NCBI GenBank assembly: GCA_033002965.1
Contig: JAURVB010003122.1
Location: forward strand, 1 to 64,000
Direction of reading: 5' to 3'
Length of the DNA stretch: 64,000 nucleotides
Source: Piper betle
Lineage: Eukaryota > Streptophyta > Magnoliopsida > Piperales > Piperaceae
Shown: positions 12,318 through 25,214 of the stretch, piece after piece
Layout: every line of letters begins with the position of its first letter
Position numbering within the stretch: the stretch's first letter is position 1
Position numbers and translations under genes: made by a program
The notes under the pieces: generated by a model
Databases searched by the model: none
The model's input: the letters and a program-made list of their open reading frames with translations, nothing else
What the model was told of the DNA's origin: nothing

Positions 12318-13842
12318 TCTGATAGAATGTCTCTCTACTTAATTGATCAACGACTTGTTTGCGAGAGATAAACCAGAAGATCAGTTTTCTAGCACTGGTT
12401 TTGGCAGTGGGTAAGTGTTGTCATTCTCATGTGAGGTGGTAGGAGCTAGTTAACATAATTTTTCTTAGAATGCAAGGTATATAGAGGAGATATATGATGT
12501 TTTCTTTGGACCCAATTTGAGGCTTTTAGATCAAGGGTCACATACTATATTGTTCTTCATAGCTCAAGTCGTCGGCTTTTTTGAAACCAAAATAAAAGAA
12601 GATAAAAGGGCAGTTCCTCACACATGCTCTTACACACCTTCCCCCAAGCAAAGAAAGGCTCTACTCACCCTTTTGTGGTGGCAGGTTGCGTCATAGCAAG
12701 ATATAGATGTGCATTTATTTATTTTTTTAAAACATATACAAACTTTTTATTTTTTTATTTTTAAATAATATATATCGGTCCAGCCCAGATTAAGGATTTG
12801 GCTTTAAAAAGACATCCAACAATAAAAAGTTTATTATTTATAATCATATGAATTTTAATTTTAAATTTATATCCTTTACATCCTTTGGGTATTAGACGAA
12901 AAAAATAAAAAGATCTAAAAAAATATGTGCAAGATGCATGTTTTTACTAAATGGTTCGAGATATTGTTGTTTATTATCTATACATATACATGGCATATCC
13001 AGTAAATCTGTAAAAATATTTTTGGAAACATGCAGGAGCCTTTTTTTATCAGATAATAAATTGATATACCTAAATTCAATTCATTTTATTTTTTATACAC
13101 GTCTCAATTTATTCATCAATGTTCATAGATATTAAGTATCTGTTTAACATGCATTGTTTTTTTAAGCACTGACTTTATTTTTATATACACTGAAACCTGT
13201 AGTTTCCAAACTATTATTAATAAAATAAATGTTTAAAAATGATTCTTTTTTTATAGAATGACTTGACGTAATTTTTTTTTCAGAAATGTCATCACCAGAA
13301 CTTGACGTGTTTAGTGGTAGACATTGTTCGATATTTTGTATTAGATTCATGTTAATTCAACTTGTATCGGTGAACCCGTTGACAAAGATCTACACAACAG
13401 TCAACCTTGCGTTCATCTTGTCCAACTTGTGTTCATGCACCACCCTTCAAGGGTTCAGGCTTGATGGAATAAATAAATAAATATATAAAAAATAATAATA
13501 AAAAATTCATGTATAGATTGTATCACATCTACCCCTTAAACAGTTTGAATGGTATCTCAAACTTTCTTAGCACAAAAAAACAAACTTAGGACAATGGGTC
13601 ATCTTAACAAGATGACGAAACAAGAGTTCTCAGAGATATAGATAATAGATGCATGTGTTGCCACTATATATTTGACATGACGAAGAATGTAATATTTATC
13701 AAATTTGCATTAATTGCCATAAAGAATAATCATAATTCATGTATACAAAATAGTAGAAGAATCAGTAATAGAATGGAACTTGTAATAATAAATAAAATTA
13801 TTTGGAGCATTCGCAATATCTCCTTTTCTTTGGCATCCAGGA
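12318..13842. other. Upstream region of MAP65 and AT-rich spacer
   Basis: About 1.5 kb. The part next to 12317 presumably holds the MAP65 5' UTR and promoter; no unambiguous TATA box was found. From 12720 on the sequence is A/T-run-rich with only short frames and no domain. Confidence 0.45.
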
Positions 13843-14375
13843 TAGGGGTGTAAATGAGCCGAGCCAAGTCGAGTAGGGATGTGTTTGAATTTAGCTTGAT
13901 GTAAAATAAGATAAGCCTAGCTTTGATGTAAATGAGCCGAGCCAAGCTTATCCAAAATTCATGATGTTCGGGCTTGGCTAGTTCGTCCAAAATTCATAGT
14001 ATTTGGGCTTGGCTCGTATTTAGTTCGCTATATTTTCAAGCTGAGTTCGAGCTGAGCAAATGTTTGTGATTTGGCTTGTGCTCAAATTATATTGGATCAA
14101 AATTTTATTTCTAATACTATATAAGTTTAATGTGACCTCAATAGTATTAACGAGCCGAGTCAAGCCGAGTATTTTTCGAGTTTGAACACATCGAGCTCAT
14201 GTTTCGAGCCAAGCCGAGCTAAATACTCCTTAGTTCAAGTTTTGTTCGTTGTTCAACGAGCTATCCACTTCAAGCCAAGTATTTTTTCGAATATAAAATT
14301 AATAAGCATGAGTTTAAGCCGATTCGAGCCGAACATAAAATGCTTGCGAACAGGTTTGACTTGTTTACACCCCTA
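13843..14375. mobile_element. Small MITE-like element with 12-bp terminal inverted repeats
   Basis: The ends are 'taggggtgtaaatgagccg' and, reverse-complemented, 'taggggtgtaaacaagtc', a perfect 12-base inverted repeat. The interior is a mosaic of 'gagccgagccaagc' and 'ttcgagc' motifs and has no coding frame. The AGGGGTGT ends resemble non-autonomous hAT elements. No matching 8-base target duplication remains at the flanks, so the exact ends are less certain than for the element at 14979. Confidence 0.65.
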
Positions 14376-14978
14376 ACTGTTACCCTCTTTCGGAAATGCA
14401 AATCTACAGAATGCTTAATTTAGTAATTATCTTCCAATCACTTTACCTTGGCAGGTTTGAAAACAAAATAGAAATAAACTAAGCCATGCATATTAATTTA
14501 AAAAATATATGAATCATCATGCCCTGAGATACACTTGAACAAACTAAAGAAAAAGAATATTGCGAGTTTCACCTCACAAAATTTCTTTTACCAATTGGTG
14601 TAAGAAACAAATAAAAAATTGCTAGGCTGAAAGAATCTAATAGTGATTTCCAAAGAAATCTTACATGGGCTTGTATTTATCCTCATTATAACTCCACGGT
14701 ATGGAGAATTCGTAACTCCATTTTTTAAGACTTTATCCATTATAAGAGGTTTTATGGGGAAAATTACATAAAATTGGTCTTTTTATTATTTCTTTTCTAG
14801 CAAAACAATCACCACCGAACTACTGCCAAGGCCAACATACAAAACGCAGCCAAAGTCCGTCTCACTATTAATAGCACTTGTCTTAAAATTTCATGCTAGA
14901 GATTCTTATCATCATGCATTAGACATGCTTGCTATATATAGTTTTCAAGGGGATACGTCAAGGTTAGACTAATCCATG
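14376..14978. other. Spacer between two MITE-like elements
   Basis: About 600 bases of AT-rich sequence without a recognisable gene or repeat. Confidence 0.4.
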
Positions 14979-15429
14979 TAGGGTTGCTAATTGAGCGAGC
15001 CAACTCGTGAGTATTTAGCGTTTGGTTTGGCTTGACTCGACTTGAAACTCGACATTTAAATGTTCGATCTCGAACTCGACTCGAATTCGAATCTTACAAG
15101 CCGAACTTGAGCAAAGTCGTGTTCGACTCGACTCAACTTGGTTATAACTCGAACTCGACTCGATAAAATAATATAATAATATAGTTTTATATTATATATA
15201 TATATATATATATACATATATATACACAATATAATAACAAAGAAGTGAGATAATTGAGATGGTAAGTATTCAAGTCGAGCTCGAACACATAAAAGATATT
15301 CGAGTCGAACTCGTGCATGTATGTTGAAAACTCGTTCGATCTTGAGTTGAGTTCGAACGAGTTTCAAACTATTCGAGTCGAGTTCGAATACAAGTTGAGC
15401 TCGGCTCGCTCGTTCGATTAGCACCCCTG
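14979..15429. mobile_element. hAT-like MITE with 8-bp target site duplication
   Basis: A 451-base element whose right end reads 'cgattagcacccctg' and whose left end reads 'tagggttgctaattgagcg'. Reverse-complementing the right end gives 'caggggtgctaatcgaacg', so the ends are imperfect inverted repeats of about 20 bases with the CAGGGGTG core of hAT elements. The flanks are 'aatccatg' (14971-14978) and 'agtccatg' (15430-15437), an 8-base duplication with one mismatch, as expected for hAT. The interior consists of 'ctcgaactcgactcga'-type motifs around a (TA)n tract and encodes nothing. Confidence 0.8.
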
Positions 15430-15437
15430 AGTCCATG

Positions 15438-16899
15438 GCCAAGTTGTCAGAATGCCGGTACCATCTTCATGGAGAATAGAATAAATACAAGGATAGAATG
15501 ATGATTTGAAGATAGAAGCTCCCAATCATCAAGAGAGTAGGTATTGGGAACAAGAAACGCAATGGAGTCAAAGGGTGATAGATGGGGATGAAAGAAGAAC
15601 GTTGGACAACATAACTAAATGTCCGTTCAAAACCACCACGAGACTGATTCACATCTGGGAGGTGTCGGCCATCTGTTGTTTCTTAATAACCACCAAATTA
15701 CATGAATACACTTGTTACATACGCGTGCTAAGAAACCCCCACACAAAGAAACAAACAAAACCTAGTCTACTAAGCAATAAATCAAGCCCCAAAAACAACT
15801 ATTAATAAGTCACTAAGTAAACACATAATATTTGTACTGCTTGACTTCCACACAGAATTCATTGGCATGCAGCATAATGTGGTTGCTCCGTACTGGTGAT
15901 ATGCTGATGAACCTTGAATAACTATGCACTGTGACTGCCCTCCACAAGCTAGGTGTCATTGGTCTACGAGGTGGACCGTTGGCCACAAGGAAATGCCAGA
16001 AAGCTCAATTTCATAGTTTACTAAAAGTTGGGCTCATGCTCGTCATACCCAAAACCCATCTAGACCCAAATATTATCATGTCTTTCATACCCAAAACCGA
16101 ATTTTATGGAGTTATCTTAGGGTAACCTTTTATCTTTGCATAATGCCACAAATTAAAGAATGGTAATCAATTTTCATACAACTAGTATAACAAGCTATAT
16201 ATAATATAAGCCAAAAAAGGGATATTCAATTTTTCTTTTCTTTTTTATAAAAACCTATCGAGGGGCCTCCAGACCATAATTACAAAAATCAGCCGATTTC
16301 ACTCGGAATCGGCCTATTTAAATTGGATCGGAAGGATTCAAATCCAAAAAAACATATAAATTAGTCATCGTAAAAATCGGTCCGTGAATCGGCCGATTCC
16401 ACCGGAGTTGAGCTGATCCGTGAATCGGCCAATTTGAGCCTATTCCTGAGAGGCACGGGGGACGGGGCGGGGTGGCCACAGTGAGAGGGGGGAGGAGGGG
16501 CGGGGCCGGGGTGGCGACAGAGGGAGGGGGGTGATTGGAGTCGGCTAGTGGTGCCCTAGCTAGGGGTCGCTCAATCGGCGGCCTTCGATCTGTTTCATCT
16601 GCAGCATGCGACAATGGAGGGACAGCAAGATCTTCGGAACGGAGCCGGTGGCCGATGGTGCATGGGGCATCATAGCAGCAGTGGAATCGTGTCGGGAGGG
16701 CGCATGAGCTAACAACGTTCTCTGTGCTGTGGAGACCGGGCGGCGGCCGGAAAGATGGGGGAAGACTTTGTGACGTATTGGCGATGACGGCGGCATCAAT
16801 TGGCAGTGGTGTGGCGGCCAGGGGCGACTTCGGCGATGTGAATCGGGGGGCATCAAGGGTTTTTTTTTTGTTTTGGGGGGGGGGAGGGGGGGTGCAGGA
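15438..16899. other. Repeat-like region with G-rich tract, no supported gene
   Basis: Up to 16260 there is AT-rich spacer with no domain-bearing frame. From 16300 to 16860 the sequence becomes GC-rich and repetitive ('ggacggggcggggtgg', 'aatcggccgattc'), probably the degraded GC-rich part of an L1-type LTR. At 16875-16892 there is a run of ten G, one A and seven G, a candidate G-quadruplex. Confidence 0.45.
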
Positions 16900-17115
16900 G
16901 GGAAAAATAAGTCTATGGCAATATAATAAATAAAAGTTGACTCGACTTTGATTCGAGTGAAAAATAATAACTATATCATAATAAGTCGAAAAAAATCCAA
17001 AAAATAGGAACAAATCTCATAAAATATAATACATTCTATAACATTATAATGATAAGTTATATAACTAATAACCTACCAAAACTGCTTTATAGCATGTGCT
17101 AATGTGTTATTTAAC
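16900..17115 (+). mobile_element. Degraded fragment of a family-L1 LTR
   Basis: Shares, in the same order as 90-290 and 43200-43400, the 'gactcgact...gattcgagt' block, the A-rich 'aaaaaaatccaaaaaata' block, 'ctcataaaat', 'taactaataacctacc' and 'gctaatgtgttatt'. The terminal part ending in 'gggttttaca' is missing. The GC-rich stretch just upstream probably belongs to the same insertion. Confidence 0.6.
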
Positions 17116-18299
17116 TTTACTGATTGTGACTGATTCAAGTAAACTGATTGTTGTTCAATTTTTTTATGAATCGGTCTAATTCAATGACTCCCTTAAAATT
17201 CGATTTAACGTTCAATTTTGATTTTTGCAACTGATACTCCAGACACAAGATCAAATATTCACTTCTTATTTCATCGCTAACTCTCTGAAGTCTTCCTGTA
17301 GCTTGATTCATCATCACCCATTTGTTGGTATAATTGAGCTCAAGTTTACAAATGTGCGCAGAATCCATGTAACATAAGCAAAGTATCCAAACATAAAGCA
17401 CGCTAAGATCAAGTAAAAAAAATTGCATTTGACCAATATAAAAGAACTTAAGCACAGTAACATCAACTCAGATTTTGGTGGAGTTGCCCTGATGAGCCAT
17501 CGAAAGTGTTTCAAATTTTTTTTACAACACTAATCCATTCAATATCACTCGATAGCTATACTAAGTATAATATCAAAGTAGGCTTGGTCACTTTAAAGAT
17601 CTACAAGTACATTTTCACTAATGTAGATATTGGATATAAGATTAATTTTAAGATTTTATAAAATAAAGATCACCTGATTATTATCAGATTACTATTGGTT
17701 TGGCCAAGGTTGGCATTTGACAATTGTGGCTTCTGCTTGTGTTTAGGCAAAGATGATACGGAGGCGCCTGACGTGAAACTCATGTTTTTCCGCCCTCTAA
17801 GTAAAAATATCAATTAGTATTAACAAAGGATCCTTTGGGTAGTTCAAAATAAATAAAGGATAATGGGTGGGCAGATAAGTTTAATTAGCACTGTGCGATG
17901 CCATCAACATTGATGAAAGGTTTGATACTTGTATATGAACTGTATTTTTTATTTTAACTTTTTAGTGAGTCCCAAATAATAAATAAAGTATACACGTATG
18001 AAAAATAAATCACATAAATAAGAGGTTGATAATTTTTTGTCTTTTTTTTAATCGTTAGGACCTTATTTTAATTTTTTTAAAATATAATAGTTTAAACTAT
18101 TTAAAACATAATTTATTATAATTACTTTGATATATATAGTTAAAAACATTAGAACGTCTATAACTACTTTAATTATTTATTTTTATGTTTATATATGTAA
18201 AATTTAAGGTAGCAACACCCATTAAATTATCCTTGTAGAAATTGTAGTTTATACAAGCTATATGGGTGGCACGTGCATTTTGCCTTGCCCAGAGGTTGG
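17116..18299. other. AT-rich spacer with one arm of a 3-kb-spaced direct repeat
   Basis: No gene is visible. Bases 17153-17240 resemble 20117-20200 ('tcactccctt', 'gttcgatttcgatttttgcaac'). This direct repeat flanks the LTR-like region 18300-20034 and may mark the ends of an older element. Confidence 0.45.
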
Positions 18300-20034
18300 C
18301 CATCGAAGATCTGGGCTAAGGGCGGCGCCTTTGCCCCGAAACGCACACCGCGCGGCGTGTTTCACTCCCTGAAACACTAGCCTTCCACAAGCACGCAACA
18401 GAATACCGCCCCAAACAGCAGCACGAAGCAACCCCTGAAGCCCAGACGCTACTACTCCAAATAGCGGTATGAGGCTTCTGCTCGTTCGTGTGAACAATAG
18501 TACACACCGATCACAGTACCGGCACTCAACTACCCAGCACCACGATATTGTCTAACAATTTACAACCAATCAACATGCCAGAAAATATAAACTCGCCAAG
18601 TACGTAGTATGCAATGACCCAACGACTGATCACCTAACTATTGATCCAAATACCGATCACCCCTACTCGGTATTTCAACCAAGTCCCAGAATCATAAGAT
18701 TGGTTGCCAGTACCAAATCCCGACGCCGACACCATAAATTATGGGACCCTGTCCCAACCTTGAATCACTTAATAGGAGCAAGGAATACAAGCAATCAACC
18801 TACCTTAATCGCTTGACATCGTGGACATGCAACCCCACGATACTTTACTCTTCTCCCCAAAAGAGTAGCGAGAACAAAGAGCACCCCACTCACAATATGT
18901 CCTCACGATCACAACCCCAAATTGTCACCCACAAAGAACTTGTTTACATGCAAAACACTCAGCCAGTAATTGCAAACAAGTTGTAGAAGAATTAAAGTTG
19001 TGCCTCAATCCTAAAGGCAAACTTCGACCACTCGGTGTAGTCACTCCTTGTGAAGATCCAATTCCCCCTAACTAGTCTGCAGCACTCCACGTTGTTCCCT
19101 TGCCCGATGAGGTTCTCTCCACTCCACAAGAAAGTCACAAACTTTATACCAAAACAAACTCCAATGTTCTTCCTTTTTTCCCCAAGTCCAGCCTTCTCCT
19201 AAATAGAGAAGCCTCATGTGTTAATCCCAAACTTTAGATAAACCAGTATATCGTCCCAAATCTTTTCTCTAAAAGATTGCCTCAAGATACTACTGCGTCA
19301 TTGTGCTTACAGCCACAATGCCGGCTGGATTCGTCCATGTTTATCCATTCCCAAAGTTAGTTGCAGATAGATGTAATCTATTCCAGATCTTACATCTGTG
19401 CTTATCTTGAACATCTCCTTCAGAACATGTTAGCCAGTAATTCCAGCCCTCCTGGTTGAACCTTGACTCACTTCTGTAGCCACGAACCTCCTCTCAGCAT
19501 CCCAGTAGCATATCGCTCCAAATACCAAAACCCATCTCACAATCTGGGTTTACCACTACAAATAGTGGCACTTGGATTATGCTCCAAATCTGGGCATCCA
19601 GATTACACTTCAAATACAGGCACAAGCTTGTACCGCTATGTGGATCGGTCATGCCTCCAGTGCTTGGTACCAGTACCAGCCCCGTGCTAGGCACTGCCCA
19701 TCGGTCTACTCGGTAACAACCTCGCTACGTCGATCCCTGCTGCTCCTAGCGCCGGTCACTGGTGTTTGGTCATCACACCTGACTTCCGCTATTTTGACTG
19801 CAATCTAATTATGAGGTTTCCCATCGTGTTGTGCATATCCGTACTCCAGAATACCGATCCATGTGCTGCTACTCCATACACCATAGTTTGGCACCTGCAA
19901 CTATAACACGTGTTAGTGTCGGTCAGCCATTTCACCACTCGAATAGCCCCCGGCTACCCATCTTGGACCCTGCGTACCTAGGAATAATTGCCAAATCCTA
20001 GCACCCGGTGCGTCCATAGACTAAGGCTGTAACA
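18300..20034 (-). mobile_element. Diverged LTR related to the chromovirus LTR at 38817/48532
   Basis: Parallels the chromovirus LTR along its length on the + strand: 'catcgtggacatgcaacccc' matches 'gtcgtggacatgcaacgcc' of the intact LTRs; then a 'cctaaaggca' block, 'tgcccgatgaggttctctcc' against 'gttcgatcaggctattctcc', 'agattcgtccatgtttat', and a terminal block with 'tttcaccact', 'aaatcctagcaccc' and 'gtaaca' at the end (20034). The left end is not clear. Since the chromovirus lies on the minus strand with this orientation of its LTR, this copy is also given as minus. It is much older than the intact element; no coding region adjoins it. Confidence 0.6.
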
Positions 20035-22420
20035 ACAACCAAGGGTCTAGTGCTGTTGAGGGCCTTTTGTTGGTTGAGGGCAAAAAGGTGTCCACTGGCT
20101 TGCTGTCTAAGTAAAGCTTTTCACTTAAAATCAGTACAATTTAATCACTCCCTTGTAATCCAATTCAACGTTCGATTTCGATTTTTGCAACTATGCACTA
20201 AACCGACTCAAGATTGGCCTAAACCAGGCAAAATTACAAGTGGGTAAAACCCTAACCAGAAGCTAGGTTTTATATGAAGGGTCATACCACTGGTATGGGT
20301 ATGGCAACAGGTAGTATGGTGGTTGTGGAAACCATGCAGATTGAGGAAGTGAACAAGGCTCGCTCATACTTGATTGGGACACTTGGAAGTGTTGCACCCA
20401 AATCTATTCTGGGGGGGGGGGGGGTGAAGTTTATGTTGTATATGCTTGGTGAATGAACTCAATACTTGATTGTGACACTTTCATGAGGGATGTTGGTTTG
20501 ATCCCTCAATGTTGTGATAGTTGTTCTTGTAGCTGAGAGTGAGGTGGATGCAATCAGATTTGCAGAGGTTGAAGGCATCTATTTGGCCTCTAGGGGTTGG
20601 TCCATCGTTGAACATTGTGTGGGATGGTCATCTTCTCTGCCTCAATGAGCTCCTGGTTGCAGCACTAGCTTGTTGCATCTAGGCAAGCACTTGTTGCATC
20701 ATATCCTCAATTAACTCCGTTCGCTCTTCACTTTAGTAGAATCTCTCTTCAATTACTTGATTCGGTACTTGTCTTCAACTTAGCTGATTTGTTGATGTCA
20801 AAAGCACTTGTTTAGCTTTTGAAGGTTGATTCATCTCTTCAATGCTTCTTGGAATTTGGTTATTTTTTTCTCATCTCAGCCTGGTTTTGCTTAGAGTAAT
20901 TCTTTCTACATTTTCCTCGTTCAACGTTGCTTCGAGCTATTGGATCTTTCTTGCACATTTCCCGCTATGTGTTGGCTTGCTTCCTTGTTTGTTTCAAATT
21001 GGTTTTCCCTCCTTGAGTTGATGTGGATAGATCATCTTTATTAACAATCCTTTGTCGTGCCACATTCCTTGTCTTCGACTCCATTCTTCTTGCTCATACA
21101 AACTTTTTCAAACAACATTGCTACCTTATAGCTGGTCCCCAGTGGTGTTGCCAAAATATGTTCAAGTGTGGGATTGCCACCCCAGCTAATTGTCTTCGCT
21201 TCAGGTTGAATGAGTGGATAAGTGGGTTCGGTGGGACCAAAAGCACTCTTGCCGCACAAAGAAATAGTGCGAGTAAAAAGAATAAAAATAAAATGCCGCG
21301 AGCGAGGAATAAACACCCAAGATTTTTACGTGGTTCCTTAGAGTTCAATTTGAATCCCTTAGTCAATACACAGTGAGATTGGTACTCATAATTCATTATT
21401 TCTTCTTTGATTTTATACTTATAAGAAAAAGTGAATTTTGCTGCTTTTTATTTGATCTGTCTTTCATAGCTTTGACTCTAATGCCTTAGTTCATCCCTTT
21501 CTTATTTTTAAATCTTCAAAATAATATCACCACTGTATCTGGAACATCCAAAAATAGTCGGATAGCAAGTTTCACCTCAATCTGAGGTCTGAAAGGCCTT
21601 TAAATTATTTTCTAGAATGATAATAGATCGAACCGGAACACGTCGAGTTGGTTCAGAACAAATAAATGTTGGTCGGGCCGGGTGGCACACACGGCCTTGC
21701 TTTTCACTCTGCATGTGCCGGTCTATGAGTGGTGTGCAGTATGCTAGTTACAGTCAGGGTCACTAGCGGGTCGCAAACCTGGTTTGGCTTTGTGATCGTA
21801 GTCTGAGTCAGTTCAGATCCGATCAGATCGTGGGGTACCGGGATGTGGTTATGGACATGAACAAGTATAAACGGGCCCAATGGATCTGCTTAGGCGGGTG
21901 GTGCAGCTGTAGCTTTGGTGGCTTCGGCGCCGGATTTTTCGGAGGCTAAGGCTGGCGGCAATCACCCAGATCCGTAGTTCTAGGATCGATGAAGCTTATG
22001 GTGGTGATCCAGTGGCTGGAGGCATTAGCAGTGAGGCCCAAAAAATTCGGCAAAATTGGTCTTAACCGTGACTTTATTGCCATTTTCCGGCAACAGTAGC
22101 AACTTTCTACGGTGGTACCAGATTTGGGTTTGTACCCGGAGACAAGGGCGATTGATTGGAGATGTCAGATTGCCCTGTAGTGGCTCCAGTCAGTCAGATG
22201 GAGGCTAGAAAGATGATTGTGTGCTGCTATTGCACTTTTTCGGCGTGAGTTTTTTGGGCTATTTCCCAGTGAGGGCAAGTTTCTTTGATGGTGGCTCTCG
22301 ACTTGGATTTATTGGAGGTGTTGAGGGGAGTTCGGTGGAAGTGTCGGTCTGGCTAGAGGTCACCTGGGCTGACTGTACGGAGGGGCCAAAGTTGACTACT
22401 TGTTGCTGATTTTTGCTTGT
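20035..22420. other. Repeat-derived region, no supported gene
   Basis: Contains the second arm of the direct repeat (20117-20200), a 14-G homopolymer at 20411-20424, and about 1 kb of mid-GC sequence with many stops. The phrase 'gatttttacgtggttcc' near 21322-21338 is of a kind common in plant transposable elements. From 21880 to 22410 there is a longer open, GC-richer stretch ('gtggctctcgacttggatt') with an imperfect cousin at 23630-23700. No domain was recognised. Confidence 0.4.
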
Positions 22421-23575
22421 TAAGTGTTTAAAATATACAATATTTACCCCGGTTTTTTATATGATTTTGTACTTTCCGGGTATAAACATTATTAATTAAG
22501 TGATATTTTACTTTATTTTTTTAGTTAATTAATATTTTATTAGATATGCTTAATTTTGGTGTTTCAATGTAGAAAAAGATGAATAAATTAAGCTTTGGAA
22601 TTGAATGATCATGACACTTGGCCCCACCCAATGACTACAAGTTATGGTGTTCAATGGAGTCGAACAGTTGGAACTTGAAGGGACATTATAATTAATTAAA
22701 CTACGTCGATTTGTGAACACCCTCTTCGAATTCTTGTATCTCTACTTTTATATAAAAGGGTGGTTATTTATTGTTATCATATCTCATCTCTTGGCTTCGG
22801 AGTGTAGTGAAAGAAGTAGTTTTAGTTTTTGTAATTTCTTTCTCTTTCATAATAAAAATTAGTTTCTTTTTTATATTGTTTTCTATTTTTATTATGGAGT
22901 AGTCTTTTATTTCGTTCTAGAGAAGAATGAAACTTAACATGATTTAATTGAATTTATTTCAAGCTCTTACTCTTTTATTCAATCGAATCGTTTGAATTAT
23001 CATATTCTAAATGCTAATAATAGATTGATCGCCTATATCTTAGATCATGAGGTTTAATTAGATTTCGGGAGAAATTAATTAGATTAGTCATTGATAATTC
23101 ATCATACGACGAGTCTTTTAACTTGTTTGTCGTTGTGGTCGGAAGATACACAACACTGTATGCGATTGTAAGGCAAATCTTAATGCATTATTTTGTTTAT
23201 TAATCAATTATCACTAGGAGGTAGAAATTGAGGTAAAATAATAGAAGCATGAAGGAGTGGGAGCCACCATGTCATATAATTATCCTAGATTGACAATCCG
23301 AGGGAATAAAAGATAAGAGGAAGATTTGATGAAGATTAAATTGATGTTAAGGGAAATTCGACTCTAGAACGAGTTTTATCAATTTAACTTCTCTTTTAAT
23401 TTAAAGTTATTACATAGAGTTAGTTAAGTTTGTTATTTTTGTTTTGTTCTTCATTTTATGTTCTTTAATTAATTATAGGAAATGCATCTCTCCGTGGGAC
23501 GATACTTAAATTTATCATTATATTACTTGTTTCGACCGTATATATTTGCATGTCATTGAAAAGGTAGGAAACATC
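22421..23575. other. AT-rich segment, probably an inserted element
   Basis: About 1.15 kb of AT-rich sequence that interrupts the mid-GC repeat described on either side (21880-22410 and 23576-24130). Near 23490-23505 it contains 'tctccgtgggacgat', a phrase often seen near retrotransposon ends in plants. No terminal repeats or target duplication were found, so the boundaries are estimates from the change in composition. Confidence 0.35.
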
Positions 23576-25214
23576 GACAATCTACTATGCTCCTCTAGCT
23601 CGAAGTTTTCCTGGTGAAAGAGGTCTTCAACGGCAGGGGATCTCGGATTGGTTTTGTTCCCAGCTATGAGGGGAACTCAGTGGAGGTTGTGGTTTGGCTA
23701 GAGGTGGCCTATGCTTATAGGATAGGGTACACAAAATTGAGGACAAGGTTCTATTGGGCAGATTGTCAATGTTTCCTGCCTTTTTGATGGTAGCTATCAA
23801 GTGGGGTACACACTGGGCGATGATGGGAGGCTATTGGAAGCAATGGTGTGGTCAGAGGCAACCTGGGTTGGCTGAACGGAGGCGGGAAAGATGGTGCTTG
23901 ACAACTCTGACTAGCAACTTCTTTAAGCTTTTCCGGTAACGATTGGATTCTCCGACAGAGGCTATTGGCTATGTTGTGTTGCGGGCACTCCAAGCTCCAC
24001 GCCGATGGTCTTGGGGATCGCAAAAGATGGATCTCTACCGAGGGGCTCCCTCCCCTTTCTCCCTTCTCTTCTTCCTCTCTGCTTCTTCTTCTCTTAGCAG
24101 CAACATCGAGGCCCCCTCTTTGCCATCATAGCTATGTGTTTATATAGAGTTTTCAAACTTATTTTTCTTAATTAAGTCCATATATTTATGGCCTAAAATC
24201 TTCGCTAACTTTCTTCTTATTCTCTTTTTCTTCTTATCTTTTCCCCATGTTGTGGAAATTACCATGACTCGTTCTAAAATTCACCGAGGGTAGGAAAATG
24301 ATGTGAATATGGGTTATCGAACCTGATACAGGTAAATATATTCATGTTTGTGCCTATTCATTAATTAAACGGGTTAATTTGTCATTTTATTGAGTCAATT
24401 AAGGGTTAAATCATTCATGGATCACCTTAATCATATTAATTAAGAGATAGACTTGTCATTTTTATTCGACTAATCAAGGATAAAATCAATAATAAATCGT
24501 TCTAATTAAGTTTAAATCAAAGGTTGTTTGAGTTAATATCCGTTGGCCATTCCCAATTTGATATACTTAATTAAATTCTCTTCTTAATAAATAAAATAAA
24601 ATAACAATAAGATTGTCTTCAAAAAGAAAATTAATTTAAAAAAGAGGGGACAAATTTAAATAAAGAAGAAGAATAATAAAAAGGAAAAAATCAATGTACA
24701 ACCTTAGTAAATTACCCAAATTTATTCCTCTAATAAATCACCTGGACTAATCTAACAAAAATATAATATTAAATTTGGAGGAATTTGAATCATCGCACAC
24801 GGAAATCACGAGTGAAGTGATTAAAATTCAATTTTTATACTTCACTCAACTTCAATTAAAGTCATTCGAGCAAATTAAATATTTGTAAGGACAAGCTAAT
24901 TTTATTCATTCCCACTAGGATTTGTCAAGTCTGAAAAATTATATTAAGGGGTCAAAATAAATCACATTTATCTCGGAGTTAGATAAAAAAATAATATAAT
25001 ATAAATATAAAATTTGTGTGACAATAAAATATTAAATTATATATATATATATATATATACTCTTGTGGTTATATCATGAATTTTTTAATTTTTTATTTTT
25101 TGTAAAAAGCTAAGGCCCACGTCTTCCGCATATTGCAATCTAATTATTAAATAATAATAAATATACATACTGTTAGGTTTCATTTGCCCTCTCGTTGCCG
25201 ACGATTGCTCCGCC
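23576..25214. other. Repeat-like sequence, then upstream region of the SAM-domain gene
   Basis: 23576-24130 continues the mid-GC repeat, with degenerate copies of a 'ggtggctctcgacttgg'-like motif. 24130-25080 is AT-rich spacer. A (TA)n tract lies near 25038-25060. The last ~130 bases before 25215 become less AT-rich and probably hold the 5' UTR of the SAM-domain gene. Confidence 0.4.

Noticed and set aside
21041..21396. Open frames of ~90-117 codons on both strands near a 'tttttacgtggttcc' phrase.
   Set aside because: No domain, and overlapping frames on opposite strands; probably a degraded transposable element.
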